A DNA stretch of 21,879 bases from a virus. The position numbers and the translations under genes are program-made. Below, one piece after another: positions 1-5,307 of the stretch; the stretch's first letter is position 1, and each line of letters opens with the position of its first letter. The notes under the pieces were generated by a model, which worked only from the letters and a program-made list of their open reading frames with translations, searched no databases and had not been told where the DNA came from. Location of the stretch: the IMG/VR virus record IMGVR_UViG_3300044620_000104, positions 1 through 21,879 of that record, one strand, 5' to 3'.

Positions 1-439
1 CCTTGACAACTTCATACTTTTGACGCTTGTTAGCAATCTTGTCAAACAACGATGCTTTCTCAAGCTGCTGTTCAACACCGAACGACTTACCAACGCCCGG
101 AGGACCCGAAACGATCATCGCACGAATATCTCCTTTGATACACGCAGCAGACATTTCATCGAGGATTTCAAAACGAGTAGCGATGCGGTCCATTGCTTCT
201 TGGTCAGTTTCAGCTACCGTAGCCGTGACCGGTGCAGCATCACCATCAAGAAATTCAACATCATTAAGGTCCGATACCTTGATGCGAACTTCATCGATGT
301 TTACGGGAAACACACCATCATTCTTGACAGTCACAAACGAACCTTTCTTTGTAGTCTGGAAACCCTTTACGAGAGTAAACTGGCTGTTGATAACAGGGTT
401 GTTGCGATATTCACCTTGCTTGATAAGAATGCGAGACAT
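1..439 (-). CDS. AAA-family ATPase, 3' part cut by window edge
   Basis: The reading frame starts with ATG at 439 and runs open to the left edge, so only the first 146 residues are visible. A Walker A P-loop (GPPGVGKS) lies near residue 115, preceded by a hydrophobic strand (AMIVS), which fits a P-loop NTPase of the AAA type. About 100 residues before the loop form a separate N-terminal part with no motif I recognise. The start is supported by AGAGGA 7 bases upstream and by a strong sigma70-like promoter at 470-498. Walker B and sensor motifs must lie outside the window, so substrate and partner cannot be named. It is a different protein from the MoxR-type ATPase at 19327-20427. Confidence 0.85.
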   Translation of the reverse strand, partial: MSRILIKQGEYRNNPVINSQFTLVKGFQTTKKGSFVTVKNDGVFPVNIDEVRIKVSDLNDVEFLDGDAAPVTATVAETDQEAMDRIATRFEILDEMSAACIKGDIRAMIVSGPPGVGKSFGVEQQLEKASLFDKIANKRQKYEVVK

Positions 440-469
440 ATTGATTCCTCTGTACTGTTTCTATAATTC

Positions 470-498
470 ACTATAGCAAAATGGGTACCCGAAGTCAA
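470..498 (-). promoter_or_regulatory. Early sigma70-type promoter for the left-edge ATPase
   Basis: On the minus strand TTGACT (493-498) and TATAGT (470-475) are separated by 17 bases. The -35 has the GG prefix shared with the other early promoters here. The -10 neighbourhood (TTTGCTATAGTGAATTATAG) is nearly the same as that of the promoter at 1000-1028. The -35 sits inside a hairpin-forming repeat (485-519). Confidence 0.75.
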
Positions 499-519
499 CC
501 GAAAAATGACCTCGGGTAC
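485..519 (-). terminator. Hairpin after the HD hydrolase gene, possible weak terminator
   Basis: Arms 485-496 and 508-519 form a 12-pair stem with one G-U pair in minus-strand RNA and an 11-base loop. In plus-strand RNA the same position is an A-C mismatch. It lies 5 bases after the stop codon of the upstream gene and is followed by only a short T run (CCATTTT). It may end or protect the upstream transcript, and it overlaps the next promoter's -35. Confidence 0.45.
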
Positions 520-524
520 GATTT

Positions 525-971
525 TTATCCGTTCAGTCGTGACTGAATTTCAAGATAGAATTGATTGTACTTTGCCATACGGTCAATGTCTTTCTGCGTG
601 ACACCCTTAAGACGACGGATATCAGTATTATGACGAAGGTCACAAGACTTCACTCGCATTGCATCAAAATTAGCGAAGACCTCTTTCTTGTATTCATCGT
701 AGGTTTGTCCGGGCATCTTTGTAAGGACTCGTACACCTGCTATAACACGAGCAGTACAACCGATATCTTGAAGGTCTTGCCAAGTAGTTTTGGTATCTTC
801 AATAACATCGTGCAATAGGGCGATGCACTGCAATTCTTCATCATCAGTCTTGAGATAATGCATCACCTTGATTGGGTGAAGAATGTAAGGGTTGCCGCCT
901 CTGTCAAATTGACCTGCATGAGCATTAGTAGCGAGAACTAGGACTTTGCCGAGTAATTCACCTTTTCTCAT
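525..971 (-). CDS. SpoT/Mesh1-like HD-domain hydrolase, putative (p)ppGpp hydrolase
   Basis: This 148-residue protein matches the stand-alone HD domain of the RelA/SpoT superfamily, which removes the 3' pyrophosphate of the alarmone (p)ppGpp in a manganese-dependent reaction. The family's motifs appear in order: HAGQFDRGGNPYILHP at 18-33, the HD pair in LLHDVIEDT (His54, Asp55) and CDLRHN with Asp111. The expected metal ligands His32, His54, Asp55 and Asp111 are all present. There is no synthetase or regulatory domain, and the length fits small alarmone hydrolases. The ATG at 971 has an AAGGAG site and its own early promoter at 1000-1028. Substrate identity is inferred; related HD enzymes act on other nucleotides. 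Confidence 0.85.
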   Translation of the reverse strand: MRKGELLGKVLVLATNAHAGQFDRGGNPYILHPIKVMHYLKTDDEELQCIALLHDVIEDTKTTWQDLQDIGCTARVIAGVRVLTKMPGQTYDEYKKEVFANFDAMRVKSCDLRHNTDIRRLKGVTQKDIDRMAKYNQFYLEIQSRLNG

Positions 972-999
972 ATTTTGCTCCTTTTTCTATCTATAATTA

Positions 1000-1028
1000 A
1001 CAATAGCAAATTATAGGATGTATGTCAA
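1000..1028 (-). promoter_or_regulatory. Early sigma70-type promoter for the HD hydrolase
   Basis: TTGACA (1023-1028) and TATTGT (1000-1005) are spaced 17 bases apart on the minus strand. The TGA inside the -35 hexamer (1025-1027) is also the stop codon of the upstream 62-residue gene, so promoter and coding sequence share bases. Confidence 0.75.
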
Positions 1029-1213
1029 CCGATATCTTTAAGTTGAGACTCGTGTAATTCTATTTCGTCCTTTAATTTGAGTTTACGCTTTTTTAACTCT
1101 TGGATTTTCATTTCGTCACCGTGTAGATAAACAAGCTTGTTTATTTCCAATTCTAAATGATGATGCTTGTGCTTTAGTTCTGCAATATGCAGTTTTAGTT
1201 TATCACCCTTCAT
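1025..1213 (-). CDS. YdcH/DUF465-like small coiled-coil protein
   Basis: This 62-residue protein is highly charged and helical. Its pattern resembles the DUF465 (YdcH) family: a His-rich first helix (KHKHHHLELEINKL), a short turn (LHGDE), then a second helix with an ELKKRKLKLKDEIELHE core. DUF465 proteins are common in Proteobacteria and their role is unknown. The ATG at 1213 has a strong AAAGGAGA site 5-6 bases upstream. The gene lies 12 bases after the 238-residue gene and probably shares its transcript. The family match is from memory of the pattern; a generic helical hairpin cannot be excluded. Confidence 0.75.
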   Translation of the reverse strand: MKGDKLKLHIAELKHKHHHLELEINKLVYLHGDEMKIQELKKRKLKLKDEIELHESQLKDIG

Positions 1214-1225
1214 TATAGTCTCCTT

Positions 1226-1942
1226 TTAGATATTGATAGTCCACGCCCTAGCAACGTAAAATTCTAGGTTATCTCTACGCTTCTTTTCAAAAAGAGTATT
1301 AACGTTTAACTTGCCAGCCTGAATGCTCTGTTCCCAAAGATTTCTTACGGGATTGTGCTTTTCTACTTCTAGTAGAATGCGAGTGTCAGTGTCATCTTTA
1401 AACCAGTATTCATAGTTACGAGAACGCTTCTGTCCATTATCGGCTTTAGCAATAAAGGTTAGCGTAATGTCTTCCCTATCACGGTGTCTAGCAGGACCGA
1501 GGTCTTTGCGTTCTCCACCAAAAATTTCAACAAGCTTCATATCATATTCGTAGAAGTAAGGCAGTTTATATACCATACCAATAAAACGTGAAGTGAGAGT
1601 ATTAGGAGAATCGTGTAGATACTGCATCAAATCAGTTTTAAACTTAGTGAAGTCATCGCCGCGCAATTTAGCCATAAGCAACTTAGACATATAGTATGAT
1701 TTAAGGGTTTCGGCAAACACACGATCCTGATCGGTAATTTTATTTACAATCTTGTCAGCGTGTTCGTTTAAAGACCAATTAAGATACGATATGGAATCGG
1801 TTTCTCGTGACTCCTTTATCAAACGATAAAGAGTGCAACTGATTAGCAAAGGGTCTGTCGTGAAATTATAACGGACTTCGGTATCTTTGGATTCCGAAGC
1901 ATCAACTAAATCATCCCAAGCAATTGCTGTCATATTTCTCAT
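1226..1942 (-). CDS. Uncharacterised 238-residue phage protein
   Basis: I do not recognise a family. The protein is soluble, without signal peptide, membrane segment or nucleotide-binding loop. The N-terminal half looks helical, with many Leu, Lys and Tyr residues. The C-terminal half looks mixed alpha/beta, with an Arg/Asp-rich patch (ARHRDREDITLTF) near 150 and several aromatic residues. The ATG at 1942 has AAGGAGA 5-6 bases upstream, which favours it over the in-frame Met at residue 4. It sits between uvsY and the YdcH-like gene, with a possible promoter at 1963-1991. A role in replication or recombination is only a guess from position. Confidence 0.85.
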   Translation of the reverse strand: MRNMTAIAWDDLVDASESKDTEVRYNFTTDPLLISCTLYRLIKESRETDSISYLNWSLNEHADKIVNKITDQDRVFAETLKSYYMSKLLMAKLRGDDFTKFKTDLMQYLHDSPNTLTSRFIGMVYKLPYFYEYDMKLVEIFGGERKDLGPARHRDREDITLTFIAKADNGQKRSRNYEYWFKDDTDTRILLEVEKHNPVRNLWEQSIQAGKLNVNTLFEKKRRDNLEFYVARAWTINI

Positions 1943-1962
1943 CGTGTTCTCCTTACTATTTC

Positions 1963-1991
1963 ACACTACATGAGTTGTTGGAAATAAGCAA
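1963..1991 (-). promoter_or_regulatory. Possible weak promoter downstream of uvsY
   Basis: TTGCTT (1986-1991) and TAGTGT (1963-1968) are 17 bases apart in the 57-base gap before the 238-residue gene. The -10 context TGTAGTGTGA is identical to that of the promoter at 20813-20841. The -35 is poor, so this is a tentative call. Confidence 0.4.
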
Positions 1992-1999
1992 TAGACTTG

Positions 2000-2458
2000 T
2001 TACCCAATAGTAACATCTTCCATGCCTGCGGTGCGTAGACGAACAATGTGTCCTAATTGCCATTGTTTTGCGTCAATGCCTTTAAGTATGCCTAACCATT
2101 TATTGCGTAGTAAGGCAACTTCATTGATTAGCACTTCAAAATCAATAACATCATCTTCACCCTCTGCATACTTTTCAGCATCACGAGGAGTGAGTTGTCT
2201 GTTGTAATTTTCAAGATACTTTTTGAAATAGTTTCTTTTTATTTTACGTAACTGAATATTTAGGAAGTTGAGTACCGCTTCAATCTCTTGTAATTGATTA
2301 AAGCGATACTCCGTGACTCCGGGTAGTGCGGCAATGTTCTTTTCAACATTACCGTACACCTTAACATCATTTTTTGCGGAAATCATTTCATTCTCATAAT
2401 GAGTAATGAAATCAGGAATGTGACTCAAATCCTGAGTGATTTTGCCGTACCAAGTCAT
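2000..2458 (-). CDS. uvsY: UvsY-like recombination mediator
   Basis: This 152-residue protein resembles T4 UvsY, which binds single-stranded DNA, displaces gp32 and loads UvsX. The match is of pattern rather than a motif: helices rich in Lys, Arg and Tyr around KIKRNYFKKYLENYNRQLT, then a KYAEGEDDV stretch corresponding to the conserved Tyr/Lys/acidic segment of UvsY, and a terminal helix ending in IVRLRTAGM (T4 UvsY ends in a similar Arg/Phe/Ala/Gly stretch). Context is strong, because it is the third gene in a translationally coupled string uvsX - acidic protein - uvsY. Its ATG overlaps the preceding TGA (ATGA at 2455-2458). T4 UvsY is slightly shorter, at 137 residues. Confidence 0.75.
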   Translation of the reverse strand: MTWYGKITQDLSHIPDFITHYENEMISAKNDVKVYGNVEKNIAALPGVTEYRFNQLQEIEAVLNFLNIQLRKIKRNYFKKYLENYNRQLTPRDAEKYAEGEDDVIDFEVLINEVALLRNKWLGILKGIDAKQWQLGHIVRLRTAGMEDVTIG

Positions 2459-2739
2459 TCGTAATCGTCGTTATAATTATCGTCATCGTCGTAGTAGTCA
2501 TCTTCGTCTAGGTCATCATCATATTCATGCACTAGACCAGAATCCGGAGTTTCTAAGTAAAAATCAAGTGCAGCCTTGATATCCTTGTCACCTCGAAATG
2601 TTGACTTAATTTCATGTGCAGAAGCAATCTCTTCCTCAACGAGATAGTTGACTAGAGTTTCAGCAGCACCGTCAGTATCACCTGCTTCAATGCTCGGCTT
2701 CAATAGCTTCCAAACTTCATTGATAAGAGATAAGCTCAT
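2455..2739 (-). CDS. Small acidic protein between uvsX and uvsY
   Basis: This 94-residue protein of unknown family has two parts. Residues 1-68 look like a compact helical domain (LINEVWKLLKPSIEAGDTDG near the start). The tail from about 72 consists almost only of Asp, Glu and Tyr (DDDLDEDDYYDDDDNYNDDY). Such a tail could mimic DNA or bind a basic surface of a recombination protein; this is inference. The gene overlaps uvsX by 4 bases (ATGA at 2736-2739) and uvsY by 4 bases, so the three are likely translated together. The Asp codon run makes the DNA look repetitive, but it is ordinary coding sequence. Confidence 0.85.
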   Translation of the reverse strand: MSLSLINEVWKLLKPSIEAGDTDGAAETLVNYLVEEEIASAHEIKSTFRGDKDIKAALDFYLETPDSGLVHEYDDDLDEDDYYDDDDNYNDDYE

Positions 2740-3812
2740 TCCGCAACATCCTCTTCTACTGCTGCTGCTTCTTCCGCAACAATTAATTTAGAATTCTTAC
2801 GTTCGAATTCTTCCATGATAGCGTCAAGACAACCATCGTCATTTGCTTCCCAGCCCTTACGGAACTTCTTAATGATAGTTCCATCAAGCTTGCTATACAC
2901 AAGAGAGTTACCTTCCTTGTTGAGCATCTTCAATGCTTCACACATATCAGTAAGACCTGAGTAAGGACTCATGCCAGTAGTATAAGGAATCTTGACTTGA
3001 ACCGATTCAAAAGGCTTTGCGTAACGAGTCTTCATGACCTTACAAGCAGCACGAATACCGTTTACCTGACTGACCTTGTTACCGTCTTCATCTTCCTTAA
3101 GCTTTAGCTTCTTCATTGCAACAACAATAGATGATGCATAGATGAAGCCTTGACCACCTGAGATCTTATCATCAGGGTCAAACATATCTTGTGATGCATA
3201 AGTGTGATTAGTTGCAACAAGACCAACGTTATTTGAACCAAACATATTAACGCAGTTACGAACGAGTGAAGTCAGTGCCTTAGGCTTACGACCCATATCA
3301 CCCTTCATATCACCTGCTTCGAACTGATTAACATCAGTCGGAGTGAGCAACATGCCAAGTGAGTCAATGACGAATAGAACCTTAGGCTTGTCTTCATCAT
3401 TCATGGCCTTGTAGCCCTTCATGAAGTCAGAGATAGTCTTAGCAACGTCATCAATCATTGCCATGTTCATCTTGAGGAGCTTGTCTTCGCCAGTGTCAAC
3501 ACCCAAAGCGTGAAGCCATGATTCATCAAGTGCGTTTTCGCTGTCGATTAGTACAACATAGATGCCCTGTTGCTGGGCATGTTTTACAATATTTCCTGAG
3601 CAGATGTAGGATTTACCTGCACCTGACTCGCCGGCAAATACTGTAACCTTGCCGAGCGGAATACCTTTATTAAAATCACCGCTAATTCGGTAGTTGAGTG
3701 CATAGTTGCCTGTGCTAATCCAATCTGTCGGATCATTAAATCCGATACTAAGGCCGTCAATAGCCTTGGTGATGTCCTTGCGGAACTTACTAATATCAAA
3801 TGGTTTTGCCAA
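2736..3812 (-). CDS. uvsX: UvsX, RecA-family recombinase
   Basis: UvsX forms filaments on single-stranded DNA and drives strand exchange for recombination-dependent replication and repair. The 358-residue product has a Walker A loop (GESGAGKS, 61-68), a Walker B strand (VLFVIDS, about 145-151), the LIDSENALDE segment that supplies the catalytic Glu, and a glycine-rich ISGGQGF segment like the RecA L2/ATP-cap region. The C-terminus is acidic and Ala/Glu-rich. The length is close to T4 UvsX (about 390). The first codon is TTG at 3812: there is no ATG before the P-loop region, and AGGA lies 7 bases upstream. It follows the BPSL0761-like gene by 9 bases and is coupled to the acidic protein and UvsY. 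Confidence 0.95.
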   Translation of the reverse strand: MAKPFDISKFRKDITKAIDGLSIGFNDPTDWISTGNYALNYRISGDFNKGIPLGKVTVFAGESGAGKSYICSGNIVKHAQQQGIYVVLIDSENALDESWLHALGVDTGEDKLLKMNMAMIDDVAKTISDFMKGYKAMNDEDKPKVLFVIDSLGMLLTPTDVNQFEAGDMKGDMGRKPKALTSLVRNCVNMFGSNNVGLVATNHTYASQDMFDPDDKISGGQGFIYASSIVVAMKKLKLKEDEDGNKVSQVNGIRAACKVMKTRYAKPFESVQVKIPYTTGMSPYSGLTDMCEALKMLNKEGNSLVYSKLDGTIIKKFRKGWEANDDGCLDAIMEEFERKNSKLIVAEEAAAVEEDVAE

Positions 3813-3821
3813 TTTTTATTC

Positions 3822-4052
3822 CTATCTTACAATTTGTTTTAATTTATCACCGGGTAAGTTTTTTTCAAGCATTTCGGGATTGTTTTCGGCCAATCGATCC
3901 ATATCAATATCGTGTGGATAATGACGAAGAATAGTTCTAGCACGATCACGAATGATGCTTGGTACTCTCGGTGTTTTGCCAGGGTCGCAAAGTTCTTCTA
4001 AAAGCTTTCTACTTTGCTTCAAGGCTCTATATCTTTCATCTGGTAATGTCAT
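3822..4052 (-). CDS. BPSL0761-family small protein
   Basis: This 76-residue protein has the signature of a small bacterial family known as BPSL0761: MTLPDERYRALK at the start, then a helix, TPRVPSIIRDRARTILRHYP and DIDMDRLAE. The family is usually chromosomal in Proteobacteria and has no established function. The start is ATG at 4052 with a textbook AGGAGG site 5-6 bases upstream. The gene lies between gp32 and uvsX, after a strong hairpin (4070-4090). Its position in the recombination cluster suggests a DNA-related job, but nothing in the sequence shows it. Acquisition from a host chromosome is possible. Confidence 0.8.
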   Translation of the reverse strand: MTLPDERYRALKQSRKLLEELCDPGKTPRVPSIIRDRARTILRHYPHDIDMDRLAENNPEMLEKNLPGDKLKQIVR

Positions 4053-4069
4053 ATAAACCTCCTGTCAAA

Positions 4070-4090
4070 TGGGGAGGCATTGCCTCCCCA
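4070..4090 (-). terminator. Strong GC-rich hairpin after the gp32 gene
   Basis: Arms 4070-4078 and 4082-4090 form a perfect 9-base stem (TGGGGAGGC) with a 3-base loop. In minus-strand RNA it starts 10 bases after the gp32 stop codon and is followed by only three T residues. It could be a weak terminator, or an mRNA-end stabiliser that keeps gp32 mRNA in excess over the downstream uvsX message. Confidence 0.6.
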
Positions 4091-4100
4091 AACTAAGCAA

Positions 4101-5138
4101 TTACTTAGACTGACGGGCGCGGATCATTGCAAGAATGTCCTGAGCCTTGTCGCCTGATGTATCGGACTTCGGAAGTACAACAGCATCGCTTGCAGCAGGA
4201 GTTTCATCTTCATTCCAAGGAACATCGTTTGATACCGGCTGTGAATGGGCACCGTGACTTGGTTCATAGTCAACTATCTTGGGTGCAACAGGAGAGCTGG
4301 TTTCAGCAGACTCGGTATGTTGTGCTGCTGCACCCTCAGGAGCTGCAAGACCATACGGACGATAGTATGCACCCCATTTATCATTATCATAAGGACGACC
4401 ATCAACAGATGCTTCAAACATTTCCTTAATGATACGAAGTTCTGCTTCGCTTGGCTTCTTTGGCAAGAAGTCAGCAAGATTATACGTACCATGAGCTTCA
4501 ATAGCTGCCAATTCAGCTTCCGTCAACGGGGATTCCTTACGGGCCCAATTAGAAGTTGAGTAGTCAGCGTATCCGCCCTTTGAAGTCTTCTTGACGTTGA
4601 AGTCCAAACCGTTAGTGTAATCAGTCGGCAAGTATTCCATTTCAGGATCCATCAAAGATGCCTTAATGATAGTTTGAATCTGTGGACTGATGATGAAGCG
4701 ACGAATTGGGTTAGCTGGAGTCTGATCATCACCGAGCGGGTTAGTGCGAACAAAACCCTGATAGAGATAAGAACGCTTCTTCCAATACTTGTTAGCGAGT
4801 TCCTTAAGAGTATCATCCTTGTACCAAGGACGAACTTCTGCAAGAACGGGGCAGTTATCGCCATACATTTCTACGCAAGGAACTTGTACAGTAATTTGCT
4901 TTGCATTTGGATCACCCTTAATGCCGTTGAACGGAAGCTTGATGACCTGACGTTCTACCCAGAAGCCCCATTCGTTGTTAGGGTTAGCGTCTGGAAGAAA
5001 GCGAATGGTTGCAGTAGCACCTTCGCTGATATTCCAGTGGGGATAGATTGCGTTATCTGATTGTGTGCGGGCGCCGTTATTTTGGCCCTTGTTTTCTTGG
5101 GCTGCTAAACGTGCCCGGATTTCTGCTAGACTTGCCAT
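4101..5138 (-). CDS. 32: gp32-like single-stranded DNA-binding protein
   Basis: gp32 coats single-stranded DNA and organises the T4-type replication and recombination machinery. The 345-residue product shows the family layout. A short helical Arg-rich N-terminus (LAEIRARLAAQ) corresponds to the cooperativity region. An OB-fold core starts near HWNISEGATATIRFLPD and includes an aromatic-rich WVERQVIKLPF strand. A low-complexity acidic linker runs from about 265, with a final DILAMIRARQSK helix. Of the Zn-binding residues of T4 gp32 only two nearby Cys (88, 96) are seen, so the zinc site may be lost or altered. The ATG at 5138 has AAAAGGAGA. A long structured leader (5139-5307) lies upstream. 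Neighbouring uvsX and uvsY support the call. Confidence 0.9.
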   Translation of the reverse strand: MASLAEIRARLAAQENKGQNNGARTQSDNAIYPHWNISEGATATIRFLPDANPNNEWGFWVERQVIKLPFNGIKGDPNAKQITVQVPCVEMYGDNCPVLAEVRPWYKDDTLKELANKYWKKRSYLYQGFVRTNPLGDDQTPANPIRRFIISPQIQTIIKASLMDPEMEYLPTDYTNGLDFNVKKTSKGGYADYSTSNWARKESPLTEAELAAIEAHGTYNLADFLPKKPSEAELRIIKEMFEASVDGRPYDNDKWGAYYRPYGLAAPEGAAAQHTESAETSSPVAPKIVDYEPSHGAHSQPVSNDVPWNEDETPAASDAVVLPKSDTSGDKAQDILAMIRARQSK

Positions 5139-5196
5139 TGTATAATCTCCTTTTAAAATGTGCCTAAGTTGAGCTTTGTAAGTGTTTTTATGTTTC

Positions 5197-5211
5197 GTTA
5201 TCGGAGATAAC
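5197..5211 (-). promoter_or_regulatory. Small perfect hairpin in the gp32 leader
   Basis: GTTATC and GATAAC pair perfectly around a TCC loop in minus-strand RNA. The hairpin ends 58 bases before the gp32 ATG and is followed by an A-rich, apparently unstructured stretch reaching the ribosome binding site. T4 gene 32 has a similar order (structured element, then open AU-rich leader) used for translational autoregulation. Confidence 0.5.
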
Positions 5212-5244
5212 TACACACAAGTTATGTTATAACTCATGTGCAAT
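5210..5244 (-). promoter_or_regulatory. Long imperfect hairpin in the gp32 upstream region
   Basis: A 16-pair stem with an AAC triloop can form in minus-strand RNA. The inner core (5214-5240) has 12 pairs, of which two are G-U. In plus-strand RNA those two become A-C mismatches, so the pairing is specific to the gene's sense strand. It overlaps the -10 of the putative promoter at 5226-5254, so it may be part of read-through RNA or a DNA operator. Confidence 0.5.
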
Positions 5245-5254
5245 GTATTTACAA
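5226..5254 (-). promoter_or_regulatory. Putative gp32 promoter
   Basis: TTGTAA (5249-5254) with the GG prefix seen in the other early promoters, a 17-base spacer and TATAAC (5226-5231). The predicted transcript would start near 5219 and carry an approximately 80-base leader. Confidence 0.5.
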
Positions 5255-5259
5255 CCTAT

Positions 5260-5300
5260 TTGGGTGCATAATATAATAATATTTTACACTATGTACCCAA
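5260..5300 (-). repeat. Inverted repeat after the 556-residue gene
   Basis: Arms 5260-5270 and 5290-5300 (TTGGGTRCATA type) are complementary at 10 of 11 positions around a 19-base AT-only-rich loop. It begins 8 bases after the upstream stop codon and could protect or end that mRNA. No T run follows, so a standard terminator is unlikely. The odd position is a G-U pair on the plus strand and A-C on the minus strand. Confidence 0.5.
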
Positions 5301-5307
5301 AATATAA

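Noticed and set aside
20-476. Two plus-strand frames at the left edge
   Set aside because: Both lie opposite the truncated ATPase gene, which has a P-loop, a ribosome site and a promoter; the plus-strand products match nothing.
1983-1993. MotA-box-like TTGCTTAT before the 238-residue gene
   Set aside because: The spacing to the -10 is longer than in T4 middle promoters, and the box departs from consensus at its end; listed only as a weak sigma70-type site.
2461-2530. Repetitive tcatc/tcgtc-rich DNA resembling a microsatellite
   Set aside because: It is the Asp/Glu/Tyr codon run of the acidic protein's tail; the similar run near 5783-5800 encodes six Asp in the 556-residue protein.
4848-4876. 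Zinc ribbon in gp32
   Set aside because: Only two Cys (88 and 96) are present, without the His and further Cys of the T4 site, so zinc binding cannot be claimed.
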